Positions 15,420 to 24,531 are shown, numbered from the stretch's first letter. The stretch: 64,000 nt of DNA from Shouchella patagoniensis (GCF_002019705.1 NZ_KV917377.1:4455085-4519084); one strand, 5' to 3'. Translations and numbers: made by a program. The notes: generated by a model from the letters alone, not told the origin.

Positions 15420-16781
15420 GAGAGCGTAAAATAGTTTGTGTAAATGAATAAAAGCACGAAAAAGGGAAGCCCTTTTCTAGTAGAATTAAGTCACCACAAC
15501 CAACCCACAGAAAAGAGGACTTCCCTATGACTGATTTTACTACAGATATTGCCCAAGCTCTAGTTCGAAAAGAAGATTTACAAGGTTTTCCGATTTCATT
15601 TAGAAGCAGCCGTCAATACGCTTTTAGCGACAGAGCTCACGGCGTTTTTAGACTACGAAAAATACGACCGCCTTGGCGTGAATTCGGGTAACTCTAGAAA
15701 TGGTTCTTACAATCGTACACTTCACACCGAATTTGGTGATCTTCAGCTCACCATTCCAAGAGACCGGAATGGAGACTTTCACCAACAAACGGTCGCACCT
15801 TACAAGCGATCAAATGAAACCCTGGAGTCCTTCGTCTTGCATATGTATCAAAAAGGCATCACGACAAGTGAAATCGCTGATTTGTTGGAGCGCATGTATG
15901 GTCATCATTACACGCCTCAAACCATCTCAAACCATCTCAAACATGACCAAAACGATGGAAACGCAAGTCAGAGCCTTTAAAGAACGCCCACTCGCGAAAC
16001 GATATGTATGTATCTATTTAGATGCCACTTTTATTGCGGTTAAACGTGACACGGTTTCAAAAGAAGCCGTTTACTTAGTGATTGGTATTCAAGAAGATGG
16101 CTCAAAAGAGGTCTTGGCGTATTCCATTGCCCCTACAGAGTCCGCGTTTATTTGGCAAGAAGTTCTTGAAGACCTACGTGAACGAGGGGTTGAAGACGTT
16201 CTTTTGTTTATTTCTGATGGGCTAAAAGGCATCAAAGATGCCATCCAACTCATATATCCATCGTCACGTTACCAAGCGTGCTGCGTCCACCTTTCTCGTA
16301 ACCTCGCCCATAAAGTAAGAGTCTCGGATCGTGCGGAAGTGTGTGAAGACTTTAAATCTGTGTATCGTTCTTCGAGTCAGGAAGAAGGACAAGAAGCGCT
16401 TGATGTCTTTATAGCAAAGTGGAAAAAAGCGTATCCTCGTGCGATCAAAGCCCTTGAACAGAACGAGCATATTCTCACCTTTTATGAATTTCCTAAAGCC
16501 ATTTGGCGAAGCATTTACTCAACAAATCTCATCGAGTCATTTAACAAACAGCTAAAGAAATACAGCAAGCGCAAAGAACAATTTCCAAACGAGTCGTCGA
16601 TTGAGCGTTTTTTGGTGAGTCAATTTGAACCGTATAATCAAAAGTTTTCTACACGATGTCACCTCGGGTTTGATTAAGCCCGTGCCGAATTAGTGGAGAT
16701 GTTTGACCAGATAGAGGCGTAAGAAATGACTTACATACTAGGAGTAGGGTTTTCTATTTACACAAAATTCTTGACGGTCCC
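15420..16781 (+). mobile_element. IS256-family insertion sequence, inactive
   Basis: A 1362-bp element bounded by imperfect 26-bp inverted repeats (left from 15420, right end at 16781; 19 of 26 match, sharing TTTGTGTAAAT) and an 8-bp target duplication AAATAAAG at 15412-15419 and 16782-16789. It carries one IS256/Mutator-type transposase reading rightward, disrupted in three places. The clean target duplication shows it transposed here as a unit; the lesions came later or elsewhere. Confidence 0.9.
15527..16722 (+). pseudogene. IS256-family (Mutator-type) transposase, broken
   Basis: DDE-type transposase that would be about 395 residues if intact. It starts at ATG 15527 after AAAGAGGAC. Three defects: a frameshift at about 15582-15592, after which the frame resumes with His-Leu-Glu-Ala-Ala-Val; a tandem 10-bp duplication ACCATCTCAA at 15921-15940 that shifts the frame; and an in-frame TAA at 16675-16677 where family members usually have Gln. 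The catalytic core still reads well (Cys-Ile-Tyr-Leu-Asp-Ala-Thr-Phe, Phe-Ile-Ser-Asp-Gly-Leu-Lys-Gly, Ser-Thr-Asn-Leu-Ile-Glu). Removing one duplicate copy restores the frame at that point exactly. Confidence 0.92.
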
Positions 16782-16789
16782 AAATAAAG
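16782..16789. repeat. Right target-site duplication of the IS
   Basis: AAATAAAG, matching 15412-15419. Confidence 0.85.
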
Positions 16790-16876
16790 ATTTTTTAGTA
16801 CTTATACATAATTTCTTACTTGGTTGTACATTTTATATAGAAGTAAGACAAAAACCAAAAAATGGAGTGAAGAAAA

Positions 16877-17407
16877 ATGAATAAACGTTGGACAACCACA
16901 TTAGCGGTTTCACTTATTACGATTTCACTTGCTGCTTGTGGAAATAATCAAGATAATAATCAGCCACAAGATCCAATGGATCCAAATGAAGATATGGAGC
17001 TGAATGAACCAAACAACGACAACGTTGAAGGCCAAGGAAATGGTCACACCAACATGCATGATAACATGGATGATATGCATATGGGCGTATCAGACGAAGT
17101 GGCTGACCGTGTTATGGAATTAGAAGGTGTAAATCATGCGACAGCTATTGTAGTGAACAATCATGCCTACATTGCTGTAGAAATGGATGATGCGGCTCAT
17201 GATGTTTCTGATGATTTAAAAGCACAAATTTCAGATAAAGCAAAAGAAACGGATGAAGAGATTGAAAATGTTTATGTTTCTGCAAACCCTGACTTTGCTG
17301 AACGATTAGAAGGGTACGGAGAACGAATTCAAAATGGAGACCCAATTGAAGGATTTGCGGATGAATTTATGGAGTCAGTAAATCGCATTTTTCCAACTAG
17401 AGAATAG
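16877..17407 (+). CDS. YhcN/YlaJ-family spore lipoprotein
   Basis: 176-residue lipoprotein with signal peptide and lipobox Leu-Ala-Ala-Cys (Cys21). A low-complexity Asn/Asp/Met/His-rich linker (about 22-70) leads into the YhcN/YlaJ domain, with Val-Ala-Asp-Arg-Val-Met-Glu-Leu-Glu-Gly-Val and Thr-Ala-Ile-Val-Val-Asn-Asn-His-Ala-Tyr-Ile-Ala-Val. Relatives are forespore or spore-membrane lipoproteins affecting germination or outgrowth, which supports a spore-forming host. GGAGTGA precedes the ATG. The His/Met-rich linker might bind metal, which is speculation. The IS lies just upstream and may have separated it from an older neighbour. Confidence 0.85.
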   Translation: MNKRWTTTLAVSLITISLAACGNNQDNNQPQDPMDPNEDMELNEPNNDNVEGQGNGHTNMHDNMDDMHMGVSDEVADRVMELEGVNHATAIVVNNHAYIAVEMDDAAHDVSDDLKAQISDKAKETDEEIENVYVSANPDFAERLEGYGERIQNGDPIEGFADEFMESVNRIFPTRE

Positions 17408-17409
17408 GG

Positions 17410-17442
17410 AAAAGGAAGCCATGATTGTGGCTTCCTTTTTTT
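17410..17442 (+). terminator. Intrinsic terminator after the spore lipoprotein
   Basis: AAAGGAAGCC ATGATTGT GGCTTCCTTT followed by TTTT. Confidence 0.88.
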
Positions 17443-17618
17443 AAGCTTAATTAGCACGCTAAAGAGAGTTGCTTGTATTGCAGATGCGTACTTCTTCAAA
17501 AAATGGTGGCGCCTATAAGTTTATATACGCGCAATAATAACGAAAAATCCTGTTAATAGTTCTAGTACTCATAAGTAGTAGCTAAGAGAGACTCACTTGA
17601 CCGACCAAGCGCTTTGTA

Positions 17619-17894
17619 ATGATGAAGCTTCCACACCAAATTTTATTCGCTCCATATCGTGACACTGAGAGGAACGTTACACGCATGAATTGGCAGACGA
17701 AAATCAATTATTTACTTGGACATCTGATTGGCGTTTCATTTTTTGATGGGAGAGGGACAAGTGCGGTTTTGTGTTATACACAAATCGGAGAATTATTTTT
17801 AATGGAGTATTTGTATCATAAACAATTTGCGCTTAAACATTATGAATTTCAACTGATTCAAGAGATCCCTCCTTTCCCGGCCAGTTATGAATAG
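17619..17894 (+). CDS. Hypothetical 91-residue protein
   Basis: An open frame of 91 codons, unrecognised, with mixed hydrophobic and aromatic content and no signal peptide. Neither the first ATG (17619) nor the internal ATG at 17685 (Met-Asn-Trp-Gln) has a strong ribosome site; GAGAGG lies about 12 bases before the latter. Support comes from the strong terminator directly after the stop. Moderate to low confidence as a gene. Confidence 0.42.
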   Translation: MMKLPHQILFAPYRDTERNVTRMNWQTKINYLLGHLIGVSFFDGRGTSAVLCYTQIGELFLMEYLYHKQFALKHYEFQLIQEIPPFPASYE

Positions 17895-17897
17895 GGT

Positions 17898-17932
17898 AAG
17901 TAAGTTTTGTTTAGAACAAAACTTACTTTTTT
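17898..17932 (+). terminator. Intrinsic terminator
   Basis: AAGTAAGTTTTGTT TAG AACAAAACTTACTT followed by TTTT; a long stem with a tiny loop. Confidence 0.88.
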
Positions 17933-18261
17933 CAATTCGATTGTAAGGAAAATGATTATATAGATGTACAGTTTTTGGACAAGCTTTGAGCTTGCTAAAA
18001 AAAATTATTTGAAGTTTGCAAAATCGTCAACATGATCATTTCAAAGGCTACGGAAAATCTTGGTTCTAAGCATTTCCCTTTTTTAGCGCGCTTTTATTAT
18101 AATGAAGAAGTCTGGAACACGGTTGACGAGAATGACTTGTTAATCTCTTTTTTTGTTTTTTCCTATTTCTATAATAGAGTAGGAATCGGTTCATACTGCG
18201 CACAAATTGACCGGAATGGTTGGGGATGTAGCTTTAAAATAAAGGCAAGGAGTTGAGAGGT

Positions 18262-19122
18262 ATGGCAATGATTGATGTATTGCAAGAGACAATTGACTAT
18301 ATGGAAAAAAATATACTTGAGCCTATTTCAATGGATGAAATAGCTAGACAGGCAAATGTGTCTCCTTTTCATTTTCAACGGTTATTTTCAGTCCTAACGA
18401 ATATGTCGGTGGGTGACTATTTGCGAAAACGACGATTAACGTTAGCGGCTCAAGAATTAGTCAATTCTAACTTGAAAATTATTGATATTGCCTTTAAATA
18501 TCATTACGAAACTCCCGAAGCTTTTACAAAAGCCTTTCGTAAGCAACACGGGGTTACACCGAGAGATGTACGTAAGGGGATTGGAAAAGTAAATGCATAC
18601 AACCGACTCACTATACAGGTAAATTTGAAGGGAGTAGACCCAATGCGCTATCGAGTAGTTGAACGAGGAGAATTTCATGTTATTGGAACGAAGCGAACGT
18701 TTTCAATTAAGAACAACCAGAACACGAAAGAGATACCAACGATGTGGTCTGACAGTAGCAAGGACGGGACAATTGCAAAATTAGCTCAATGGAATGACGG
18801 ACAAATCAAAGGCTTGCTTGGCGTATGCATTGATAACCAAGTCAATACAGCCCAAGAGGAAGTGGAATATTGGATTGCTACTGAAACAACAGGGGAGTCA
18901 AGTGAATATGAAAAGTTGATTCTTCCTGCCTCGACATGGGGAGTATTTGAAGTACATGGACCGGCTCCGACATCCATACCAAAAGTTTGGAGAAAAATCT
19001 TTTCTGAATGGCTGCCATCCAATCCGTATGAGCATGCAGAAACGCCAGAGCTTGAAGTTTATTTGGATGAAGATGTGTTTAAAGAAGATGCTTATGCTGA
19101 AATATGGATTCCATTAAAATAG
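18262..19122 (+). CDS. AraC-family regulator with GyrI-like effector domain
   Basis: 286 residues. The N-terminal third is an AraC-type double helix-turn-helix (Met-Asp-Glu-Ile-Ala-Arg-Gln-Ala, Ser-Pro-Phe-His-Phe-Gln-Arg-Leu-Phe, and the second motif Ile-Ile-Asp-Ile-Ala-Phe-Lys-Tyr ending Gly-Val-Thr-Pro-Arg-Asp-Val-Arg). Residues about 120-286 form a GyrI-like/SOUL ligand-binding domain, ending Ala-Tyr-Ala-Glu-Ile-Trp-Ile-Pro. This order is that of Rob/SoxS-like or BltR-type multidrug sensing activators. ATG 18262 follows AAGGAG by nine bases; a TTG at 18253 is less likely. No obvious target is adjacent. Confidence 0.9.
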   Translation: MAMIDVLQETIDYMEKNILEPISMDEIARQANVSPFHFQRLFSVLTNMSVGDYLRKRRLTLAAQELVNSNLKIIDIAFKYHYETPEAFTKAFRKQHGVTPRDVRKGIGKVNAYNRLTIQVNLKGVDPMRYRVVERGEFHVIGTKRTFSIKNNQNTKEIPTMWSDSSKDGTIAKLAQWNDGQIKGLLGVCIDNQVNTAQEEVEYWIATETTGESSEYEKLILPASTWGVFEVHGPAPTSIPKVWRKIFSEWLPSNPYEHAETPELEVYLDEDVFKEDAYAEIWIPLK

Positions 19123-19173
19123 AGCATCACGAAACCATTAACGAATGGGAATCAATATTTGAAGAGAGTACAA

Positions 19174-19207
19174 TAAAAAGCTCGCTTATGAAAAAGCGAG
19201 CTTTTTA
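19174..19207. terminator. Bidirectional terminator between AraC regulator and dehydrogenase
   Basis: AAAAAGCTCGCTT ATGAA AAGCGAGCTTTTT, a symmetrical hairpin with A-run and T-run serving both convergent genes. Confidence 0.9.
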
Positions 19208-19210
19208 ACG

Positions 19211-20350
19211 TTATGGTTTAAAGATTGTCTTAATGCTTCCATCTGCTTTTTGATCAAACGTTCGGTAGGCTTCAGCGGCATCCTCAAGCTTTACTTTATG
19301 AGTAATGATGTCTGTCGGGTCAAATGTGTTGTTTTCAATCATCTCATAGAGTTTTGGCATTAAATGAACAACCGGGGCTTGCCCCATTTTAAGGGATACA
19401 TTCCGAGTGAAAAAATCACCTAGCGGAAAGCCGTTTGCTTCAGTGCCATAAACGCCAGTTATTTGAACTGTGCCAAACTTTCTTACAGATTCGCTTGCCG
19501 TTATAATTGGCTGAATGGTTCCAAATTGGTTGTCATAGTCAGAGCCAAATGATTGTCCGCTAGGAACAGTTCCATCCATACCTACACAGTCAATCACGAC
19601 ATCAGCACCACCTTCTGTGCGCTCATAAAGAAGTTGACCAATTTCAGGGGTGTCAGCGAAATTATACGTTTCAACATTGTTTGTCCGTTTACCGTGTTTT
19701 AAACGATGTTCAACTTGATCAACTGCAATGACTCGTTTCGCTCCTTTTAACCAAGCGAACTTTTGAGCCATTAAGCCAATTGGACCTGATCCGAGAATGA
19801 TGACTGTATCTTCTTTTTTAACTCCGCTATGTTCAACACTCCAGTAAGCTGTAGGGATAACATCCGATAAGAATACAACACTCTCATCGTCTAGCTCACT
19901 TTTTTCAGGTATTTTGAAGGAAGTTGTATCACCATATGGAACTCTTAAGTACTCTGCTTGACCTCCGGGATGGTTTCCGAAACCTTCTGCAAACCCAAAC
20001 AATCCACCTGCGTCTGAATGAGGATTATCATTTGATTGATCACATTGACTCTCCATCTGATGGTTACAGTAGAAACAATCTCCGCAACTCACATTAAATG
20101 GAATGACAACACGATCTCCCTTCTTCAAAGTCTTTACCTCCGAACCAACTTCTTCAACGATCCCCATCGGCTCATGCCCTACAACATAGTCTTTTTCTGG
20201 AACGATCCCTCCATGGTACAAATGCAAATCAGAACCGCAGATTCCACTGGCTGTGATTTTGACAATGATATCGGTATTCTCTTTTATGGATGGAGCTTGT
20301 ACATCTTTTGTTTGCATATTTTCTTTACCTTGGAATGTGACAGCTTTCAT
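19211..20350 (-). CDS. Zinc-dependent alcohol dehydrogenase (threonine/formaldehyde dehydrogenase-like)
   Basis: 379-residue medium-chain dehydrogenase. The catalytic zinc ligands are seen in Gly-Ile-Cys-Gly-Ser-Asp-Leu-His and Val-Gly-His-Glu-Pro. The lobe has Cys-Gly-Asp-Cys-Phe-Tyr-Cys-Asn plus a later Cys (structural zinc). The NAD-binding turn is Gly-Ser-Gly-Pro-Ile-Gly followed by Ala-Val-Asp-Gln. The insertion after the second zinc site and its length resemble glutathione-independent formaldehyde dehydrogenases and B. subtilis AdhB. AAAGAGGTGTAAGC precedes the ATG. Substrate not decidable from sequence. Confidence 0.9.
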   Translation of the reverse strand: MKAVTFQGKENMQTKDVQAPSIKENTDIIVKITASGICGSDLHLYHGGIVPEKDYVVGHEPMGIVEEVGSEVKTLKKGDRVVIPFNVSCGDCFYCNHQMESQCDQSNDNPHSDAGGLFGFAEGFGNHPGGQAEYLRVPYGDTTSFKIPEKSELDDESVVFLSDVIPTAYWSVEHSGVKKEDTVIILGSGPIGLMAQKFAWLKGAKRVIAVDQVEHRLKHGKRTNNVETYNFADTPEIGQLLYERTEGGADVVIDCVGMDGTVPSGQSFGSDYDNQFGTIQPIITASESVRKFGTVQITGVYGTEANGFPLGDFFTRNVSLKMGQAPVVHLMPKLYEMIENNTFDPTDIITHKVKLEDAAEAYRTFDQKADGSIKTIFKP

Positions 20351-20573
20351 GCTTACACCTCTTTTTTAAAAAGTTTATCTACCCCTCTATACCTTTTTAT
20401 ACCAGAATAAAACGTTACAAGTACCTTGCGATGGAACGACTAGTTATTCTTTCAAAAGATGGTGAACATAGGTCTAGCATGTAGGAATTTGATTTAAGAA
20501 AAATAAAGGTCTATGGGCTTATTTATTGAATGACTTCAAAGTGTAGTATAAGCACAAAAAGGAGCATAGATGA

Positions 20574-21584
20574 ATGGGAATAACGAGGTATGTCAGAGAA
20601 GTAGACCGTTTAGAAAAAGGGGGCTTGTCATTAGTCATTAGTATTTATTATCCAATCGAAAAACAGACGTCAAGCAAGTACATGGACTTGTATGAACCTG
20701 CAAAAAAAGCTGCATTGACAAAATTCCTTGAAATGGGGGTAAGAGAAGAATTAATAAAGTCCTTAGAGACTACAGTTGCGAACGCGAACGCGAAAGCGAT
20801 TGAAAAACACTTGCCACTACCTATTGTCCTTTTATCTCCTGGTATTGGAATAGACCGCGATATGTATCAATCGCTCATTGAGCCAATGATATTAGCAGGG
20901 AATGTGGTTGTGACGGTTGGACATGTTTGTGATACATATTTTACTGTGATGCCCGATGGTGAGCTCATTGATCAAGCTAAGCATATAGCGGAGCTGGATT
21001 ACACAAATTTTAAAGCGTTAACAGAGCTCGTACATAAGCGAGTGAAAGACTTACAATCTGTGTTGGACCAGTTGAAGCAATGGAATGAAGAAGATGAAGT
21101 GTTAAACGGACTCTTTAGCTTTGATACTATTATTGGAGTAGGTCACTCATTAGGAGGGGCTGCATTAATTGAATTAGCGAGGGTCGACAAACGAATTTGT
21201 TCCATTATTAGCTTAGATGGTAGTTTACACGTGGTGAATGCAACAGACCCATTACCTGTGGCACTTCTTAATATGCGTCAAGAAGAGAGCTCCTTTGAGG
21301 AGATGAAAGTAAGTTTAAAAGAACCGATCGCTCGTGAACTTTCAAAAAATCAGCAGCGACTTTTTTCTTTAACGGAAAAAAGTGTCTATATGAAAGTAAA
21401 AGGAGCTGATCACCTTACTTTTTCAGATGTTCCCACATTATTTGAATTAGGGCAATTCAGTGTGAGGAAGGCAAGGTATAAGGCTTTCAATACAACAATT
21501 CTTACTTTTATGCAATCAAATTCTTTGGATGGTTCATCAGAACTTGTAAAGAAGATCGACTGCAAGGGGGTTGAAATAAAATAA
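20574..21584 (+). CDS. Alpha/beta hydrolase of the platelet-activating-factor acetylhydrolase type
   Basis: 336-residue cytoplasmic hydrolase. The order of motifs fits PAF-AH-like esterases: Leu-Leu-Ser-Pro-Gly-Ile-Gly (oxyanion strand), Val-Gly-His-Ser-Leu-Gly-Gly (nucleophile Ser near residue 195), Ser-Leu-Asp-Gly (acid) and Gly-Ala-Asp-His-Leu-Thr-Phe (catalytic His). AAAGGAGCATAGATGA precedes the ATG. No signal peptide. Substrate unknown; a lipid or peptide ester is possible. Confidence 0.78.
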   Translation: MGITRYVREVDRLEKGGLSLVISIYYPIEKQTSSKYMDLYEPAKKAALTKFLEMGVREELIKSLETTVANANAKAIEKHLPLPIVLLSPGIGIDRDMYQSLIEPMILAGNVVVTVGHVCDTYFTVMPDGELIDQAKHIAELDYTNFKALTELVHKRVKDLQSVLDQLKQWNEEDEVLNGLFSFDTIIGVGHSLGGAALIELARVDKRICSIISLDGSLHVVNATDPLPVALLNMRQEESSFEEMKVSLKEPIARELSKNQQRLFSLTEKSVYMKVKGADHLTFSDVPTLFELGQFSVRKARYKAFNTTILTFMQSNSLDGSSELVKKIDCKGVEIK

Positions 21585-21689
21585 ACAAGAATACCCGCAA
21601 GAGGAATATAAAAATCTTGATAAGCACGCACAATGATGTCATTTAGCATGACTTAACTCAGCTTTTTTGGCGTTTACAAGGAGGAAAAC

Positions 21690-22230
21690 GCCCCCATATA
21701 GCGAAATCTCCACAACTGTGGTCTAATCTCCGCGACTTGAATGGAGTCTCCACATGAGAGAGCGAAATCTCCGCACCAAATAGCAAAATCTCCACACAGA
21801 GCGCTCAAAATTCCGAAAAAGAGCAGAAATCTCCACAACTGCGGTCTAATCTCCGCGACTTGAATGGAGTCTCCACATGAGAGAGCGAAATCTCCGCACC
21901 AAATAGCGAAATCTCCACATAAGGGAGCGAAAACTCCACCCCATATAGTAAAATCTCCACACAAATCGCTCAAAACTCCGAAAAAGAGCAGAAATCTGCT
22001 CAACTGTGGTCTAATCTCCGCGACTTGAATGGAGTCTCCACATGAGAGAGCGAAATCTCCGCACCAAATAGCAAAATCTCCACACAGAGCGCTCAAAATT
22101 CCGAAAAAGAGCAGAAATCTCCACAACTGCGGTCTAATCTCCGCGACTTGAATGGAGTCTCCACATGAGAGAGCGAAATCTCCACCCCGTATAGCGAAAT
22201 CTCCACCCCGTATAGCAAAATCTCCACATG
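21690..22230. repeat. 21-bp minisatellite with a 123-bp higher-order unit
   Basis: About 25 diverged copies of a 21-bp unit containing GAAATCTCC(A/G)CAC. A six-unit block of about 123 bp, recognisable by CTAATCTCCGCGACTTGAAT, recurs with starts at about 21713, 21836, 22001 and 22124. Spacings are 123, 165 and 123, the middle copy having two extra 21-bp units (42 bp). Because 21 is a multiple of three, one minus-strand frame stays open for 188 codons of a seven-residue repeat, but there is no ribosome site, and I do not call it a gene. It lies between the hydrolase gene and the terminator of citrate synthase. Confidence 0.9.
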
Positions 22231-22263
22231 AGTAAATCAAACTCGGAGAATCTCTAAAAGAAC

Positions 22264-22300
22264 AAAAAAAGCCACTGTAAATCTAAAATTTTACAGTGGC
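22264..22300 (-). terminator. Intrinsic terminator after citrate synthase
   Basis: On the minus strand GCCACTGTAAA and TTTACAGTGGC pair over 11 bp, followed by TTTTTTT. Confidence 0.9.
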
Positions 22301-22306
22301 CTACAT

Positions 22307-23401
22307 TTAATCCGTTATGACTTTCTTGCCAATATATTCTTGCTCTGGTCTGAAAAGACGGTTATTCTCTGCTTGTTCCAGTAAATGACTGCTCCAGCCA
22401 ACGATTCTACTAACACAAAATGTAGGTGTGAACCACTCTGGATCAAATTTAAGGGCGTCCATAACAGCAGCAGCGTAGTATTCAACGTTAACATGAAGTG
22501 AACGTCCTGGTTTATATTCCTCAAGCAATCGAGTTGCGGTTTCTTCGATTGCGGTTGCGTTAATGAGGTGTTGATCACTGTTACCCGATGTCTTTAAAAC
22601 GTCACGTAAGGCGATTGCTCTTGGGTCCGTGACTTTATAGACGCGGTGACCAAAGCCCATTAGCTTTTCTCCACGGCGAATTTTTGCTCGTAGAAATTCT
22701 TCAAGACTAGTGGTGTTCGTTTGGATTTCCTCTAATAAGCGAAGTACTCCAGTAGGAGCACCACCGTGTAACGGTCCTTTCATTGCACCGAGTGCTGCGC
22801 ATATGGCGGAAGGTAAGTCAGACTCAGTAGAAGCGACAACTCTTCCGGCAAAGGTAGATGCATTCATTCCATGTTCCATTGTCAAAATTAAGTAGGCATT
22901 TAAAGCAGCAATCTGTGCTGGTTTTGCTTCATTTCCGGTAAGCATATAAATGTAATTTGCGACATGATCAAGTTCTGGTTTAGGCTCTAGTGGTTCATTG
23001 CCATCTACTAATTGAACCCATGTACTAATAATTGTTGGAAATAATGCAATGAGACGAGTCGCTTCTTTTATAGTCGGAGGCCATTGTGCATGAGCATCAA
23101 TACTTGATATACAAGTGCGTAAAACCTCCATTACGCCTAAGTCCTTAGGTAACGCTTGTATGAATGTTTTTACATGTGTGGGCAATATACGATTGTTCTT
23201 GAGATCTGTTGAAAATTGATTTTTCTCAGCGGTGGTTGGGATTTTCCCCATAAGGAGTAAAAAAGCAACTTCCTCAAAAGTAGCAGTGCGAGCAAGCTCC
23301 CCTGTGTCGTATCCACGATATAACAATATCCCTTTCGAACCATCCACATCACTGATCGTTGTTTTTGTAACAACAACACCTTCTAAGCCGCGTACAAACA
23401 T
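22307..23401 (-). CDS. citA: Citrate synthase (CitA/MmgD-like)
   Basis: 364-residue short-form citrate synthase joining acetyl-CoA (or propionyl-CoA) to oxaloacetate. Catalytic landmarks are the substrate His in Met-Asn-Ala-Ser-Thr region (Glu-His-Gly-Met-Asn), Gly-Ala-Met-Lys-Gly-Pro-Leu-His-Gly-Gly-Ala, Phe-Gly-His-Arg-Val-Tyr, and the catalytic Asp with Phe-Asp-Pro-Glu nearby. ATG 23401 follows GGAAAGGGTG; a start at 23434 has no site. It is divergent from a LysR gene exactly as citA and citR are in B. subtilis, so citA is favoured over methylcitrate synthase. Confidence 0.85.
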   Translation of the reverse strand: MFVRGLEGVVVTKTTISDVDGSKGILLYRGYDTGELARTATFEEVAFLLLMGKIPTTAEKNQFSTDLKNNRILPTHVKTFIQALPKDLGVMEVLRTCISSIDAHAQWPPTIKEATRLIALFPTIISTWVQLVDGNEPLEPKPELDHVANYIYMLTGNEAKPAQIAALNAYLILTMEHGMNASTFAGRVVASTESDLPSAICAALGAMKGPLHGGAPTGVLRLLEEIQTNTTSLEEFLRAKIRRGEKLMGFGHRVYKVTDPRAIALRDVLKTSGNSDQHLINATAIEETATRLLEEYKPGRSLHVNVEYYAAAVMDALKFDPEWFTPTFCVSRIVGWSSHLLEQAENNRLFRPEQEYIGKKVITD

Positions 23402-23462
23402 AAACAACACCCTTTCCAATATTTTCTTTATCATAATGGAATGATATGATAAAGAAAATTAA

Positions 23463-23485
23463 ATAATTATGGTGAAAATGATTAT
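23463..23485. promoter_or_regulatory. Candidate LysR operator in the citA/citR intergenic region
   Basis: ATAAT at 23463-23467 and ATTAT at 23481-23485 frame a dyad in the 108-bp divergent interval, compatible with the loose T-N11-A pattern of LysR sites. Suggestive only, as the region is AT-rich. Confidence 0.3.
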
Positions 23486-23509
23486 GATTATTAATCAGAG
23501 AGGGAGAAT

Positions 23510-24385
23510 ATGAATATTCAATGGATTGAAAGCTTTCTAACAGCAGCTAGAGTTGAGAATTTCAGAAAAGCAGCTACGGCGTTATATGTTTCCCAACCAA
23601 CAGTGACCGTGCATATTCATCAATTAGAGAAATTGATTGGCGCTGAATTATTTGAACGGACAGGTCGTAAAGTCGTTTTGACTCATTTGGGGAGAGAGTT
23701 TGTACCGTATGCTCGTAAAATGTATGACTCTTACCATGAGGGAATCTCCTATATGGATAAGAAGGTACAAGGGTATCAAAGTGAAGTGAACTTGGCCGTC
23801 TCTCCATTAGTTGCCTCGACTTATTTACCTCACTGGGTTAAAGCGTTTGTTAAACGTTATCCAAAAATAGAAGTAAATGTAGACGTCATCGAATCTGCAC
23901 TCATTGATCAGACGGTTGAACTAGGAAATGCAGATATTGGTTTATCTAGGAGTCCTGCTCAAACATCTGGGGCTACAAGTGTATGTATTCAAACAGAAAA
24001 ACTCGTGTTTGTGGCTCCTCATGACGGTTATGATGCAGAAAGGAGTCTACCTGTTGATGTTGAAGAGGTTCTTCGTACACATCGTTTATTAACCCATAAT
24101 CATCCACTGTATTGGGATGACGTTTTGCTTTCATGCAAACACTTTGTACCTGATTTACAAGAAATGAAAGTGTCACAAGTTCATGTGACAAAACGATTTA
24201 TTGAAGAAGGTATGGGGTGTTCTTTTTTACCCTTGTCTGCTGTACGCAGGGAGTTAGCCGAAGGTAGAATGTTAGAAGGAGAGGTTCCGGATATTCTCTT
24301 ACCTACTGTATCCACCTATTTAATTAAAAAGTCACCATCAAAAGAGGGCGAAGCTTTTGCGAATATTGTGCGAGAGCTGGCATAA
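23510..24385 (+). CDS. citR: LysR-family regulator (CitR-like)
   Basis: 291 residues. The N-terminal winged helix-turn-helix is textbook LysR: Phe-Leu-Thr-Ala-Ala-Arg, Phe-Arg-Lys-Ala-Ala, Leu-Tyr-Val-Ser-Gln-Pro-Thr-Val-Thr, Leu-Glu-Lys-Leu-Ile-Gly-Ala-Glu-Leu-Phe-Glu-Arg. The remainder is a periplasmic-binding-like sensor domain. AGAGGGAGAAT precedes the ATG. Divergent placement from citrate synthase points to repression or activation of citA, as known for CitR of B. subtilis. Confidence 0.88.
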   Translation: MNIQWIESFLTAARVENFRKAATALYVSQPTVTVHIHQLEKLIGAELFERTGRKVVLTHLGREFVPYARKMYDSYHEGISYMDKKVQGYQSEVNLAVSPLVASTYLPHWVKAFVKRYPKIEVNVDVIESALIDQTVELGNADIGLSRSPAQTSGATSVCIQTEKLVFVAPHDGYDAERSLPVDVEEVLRTHRLLTHNHPLYWDDVLLSCKHFVPDLQEMKVSQVHVTKRFIEEGMGCSFLPLSAVRRELAEGRMLEGEVPDILLPTVSTYLIKKSPSKEGEAFANIVRELA

Positions 24386-24395
24386 CCGTCTTAAT

Positions 24396-24442
24396 GAACA
24401 AACCATCTTCCATAAAGGAATGATGGTTTGTTCATCTTTTTT
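24396..24442 (+). terminator. Intrinsic terminator after citR
   Basis: GAACAAACCATC and GATGGTTTGTTC (12 bp) around a 14-base loop, followed by ATCTTTTTT. Confidence 0.88.
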
Positions 24443-24531
24443 GAAGCGTTTTTTCAATGTAGCTATCATCTTTCAAAGCCTAAAAAAGGATAGTTGCTAA
24501 TTAAAAAAAGTAGATAAGTATGATACAAAAG

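Noticed and set aside
18032-18256. 74-codon ORF before the AraC gene
   Set aside because: No ribosome site, no recognisable motif, and composition like the surrounding AT-rich non-coding DNA.
21690-22230. CRISPR array
   Set aside because: Units are contiguous 21-bp tandem copies without unique spacers, and no cas genes are present.
21674-22240. 188-codon minus-strand ORF across the repeats
   Set aside because: It stays open only because the repeat unit is 21 bp; it has a TTG start with no ribosome site, and its sequence is a simple seven-residue repeat with no known fold.
22307-23401. 2-methylcitrate synthase (prpC/mmgD)
   Set aside because: Cannot be excluded by motifs, but no prpB/prpD neighbours occur, and the divergent LysR gene fits citA/citR.
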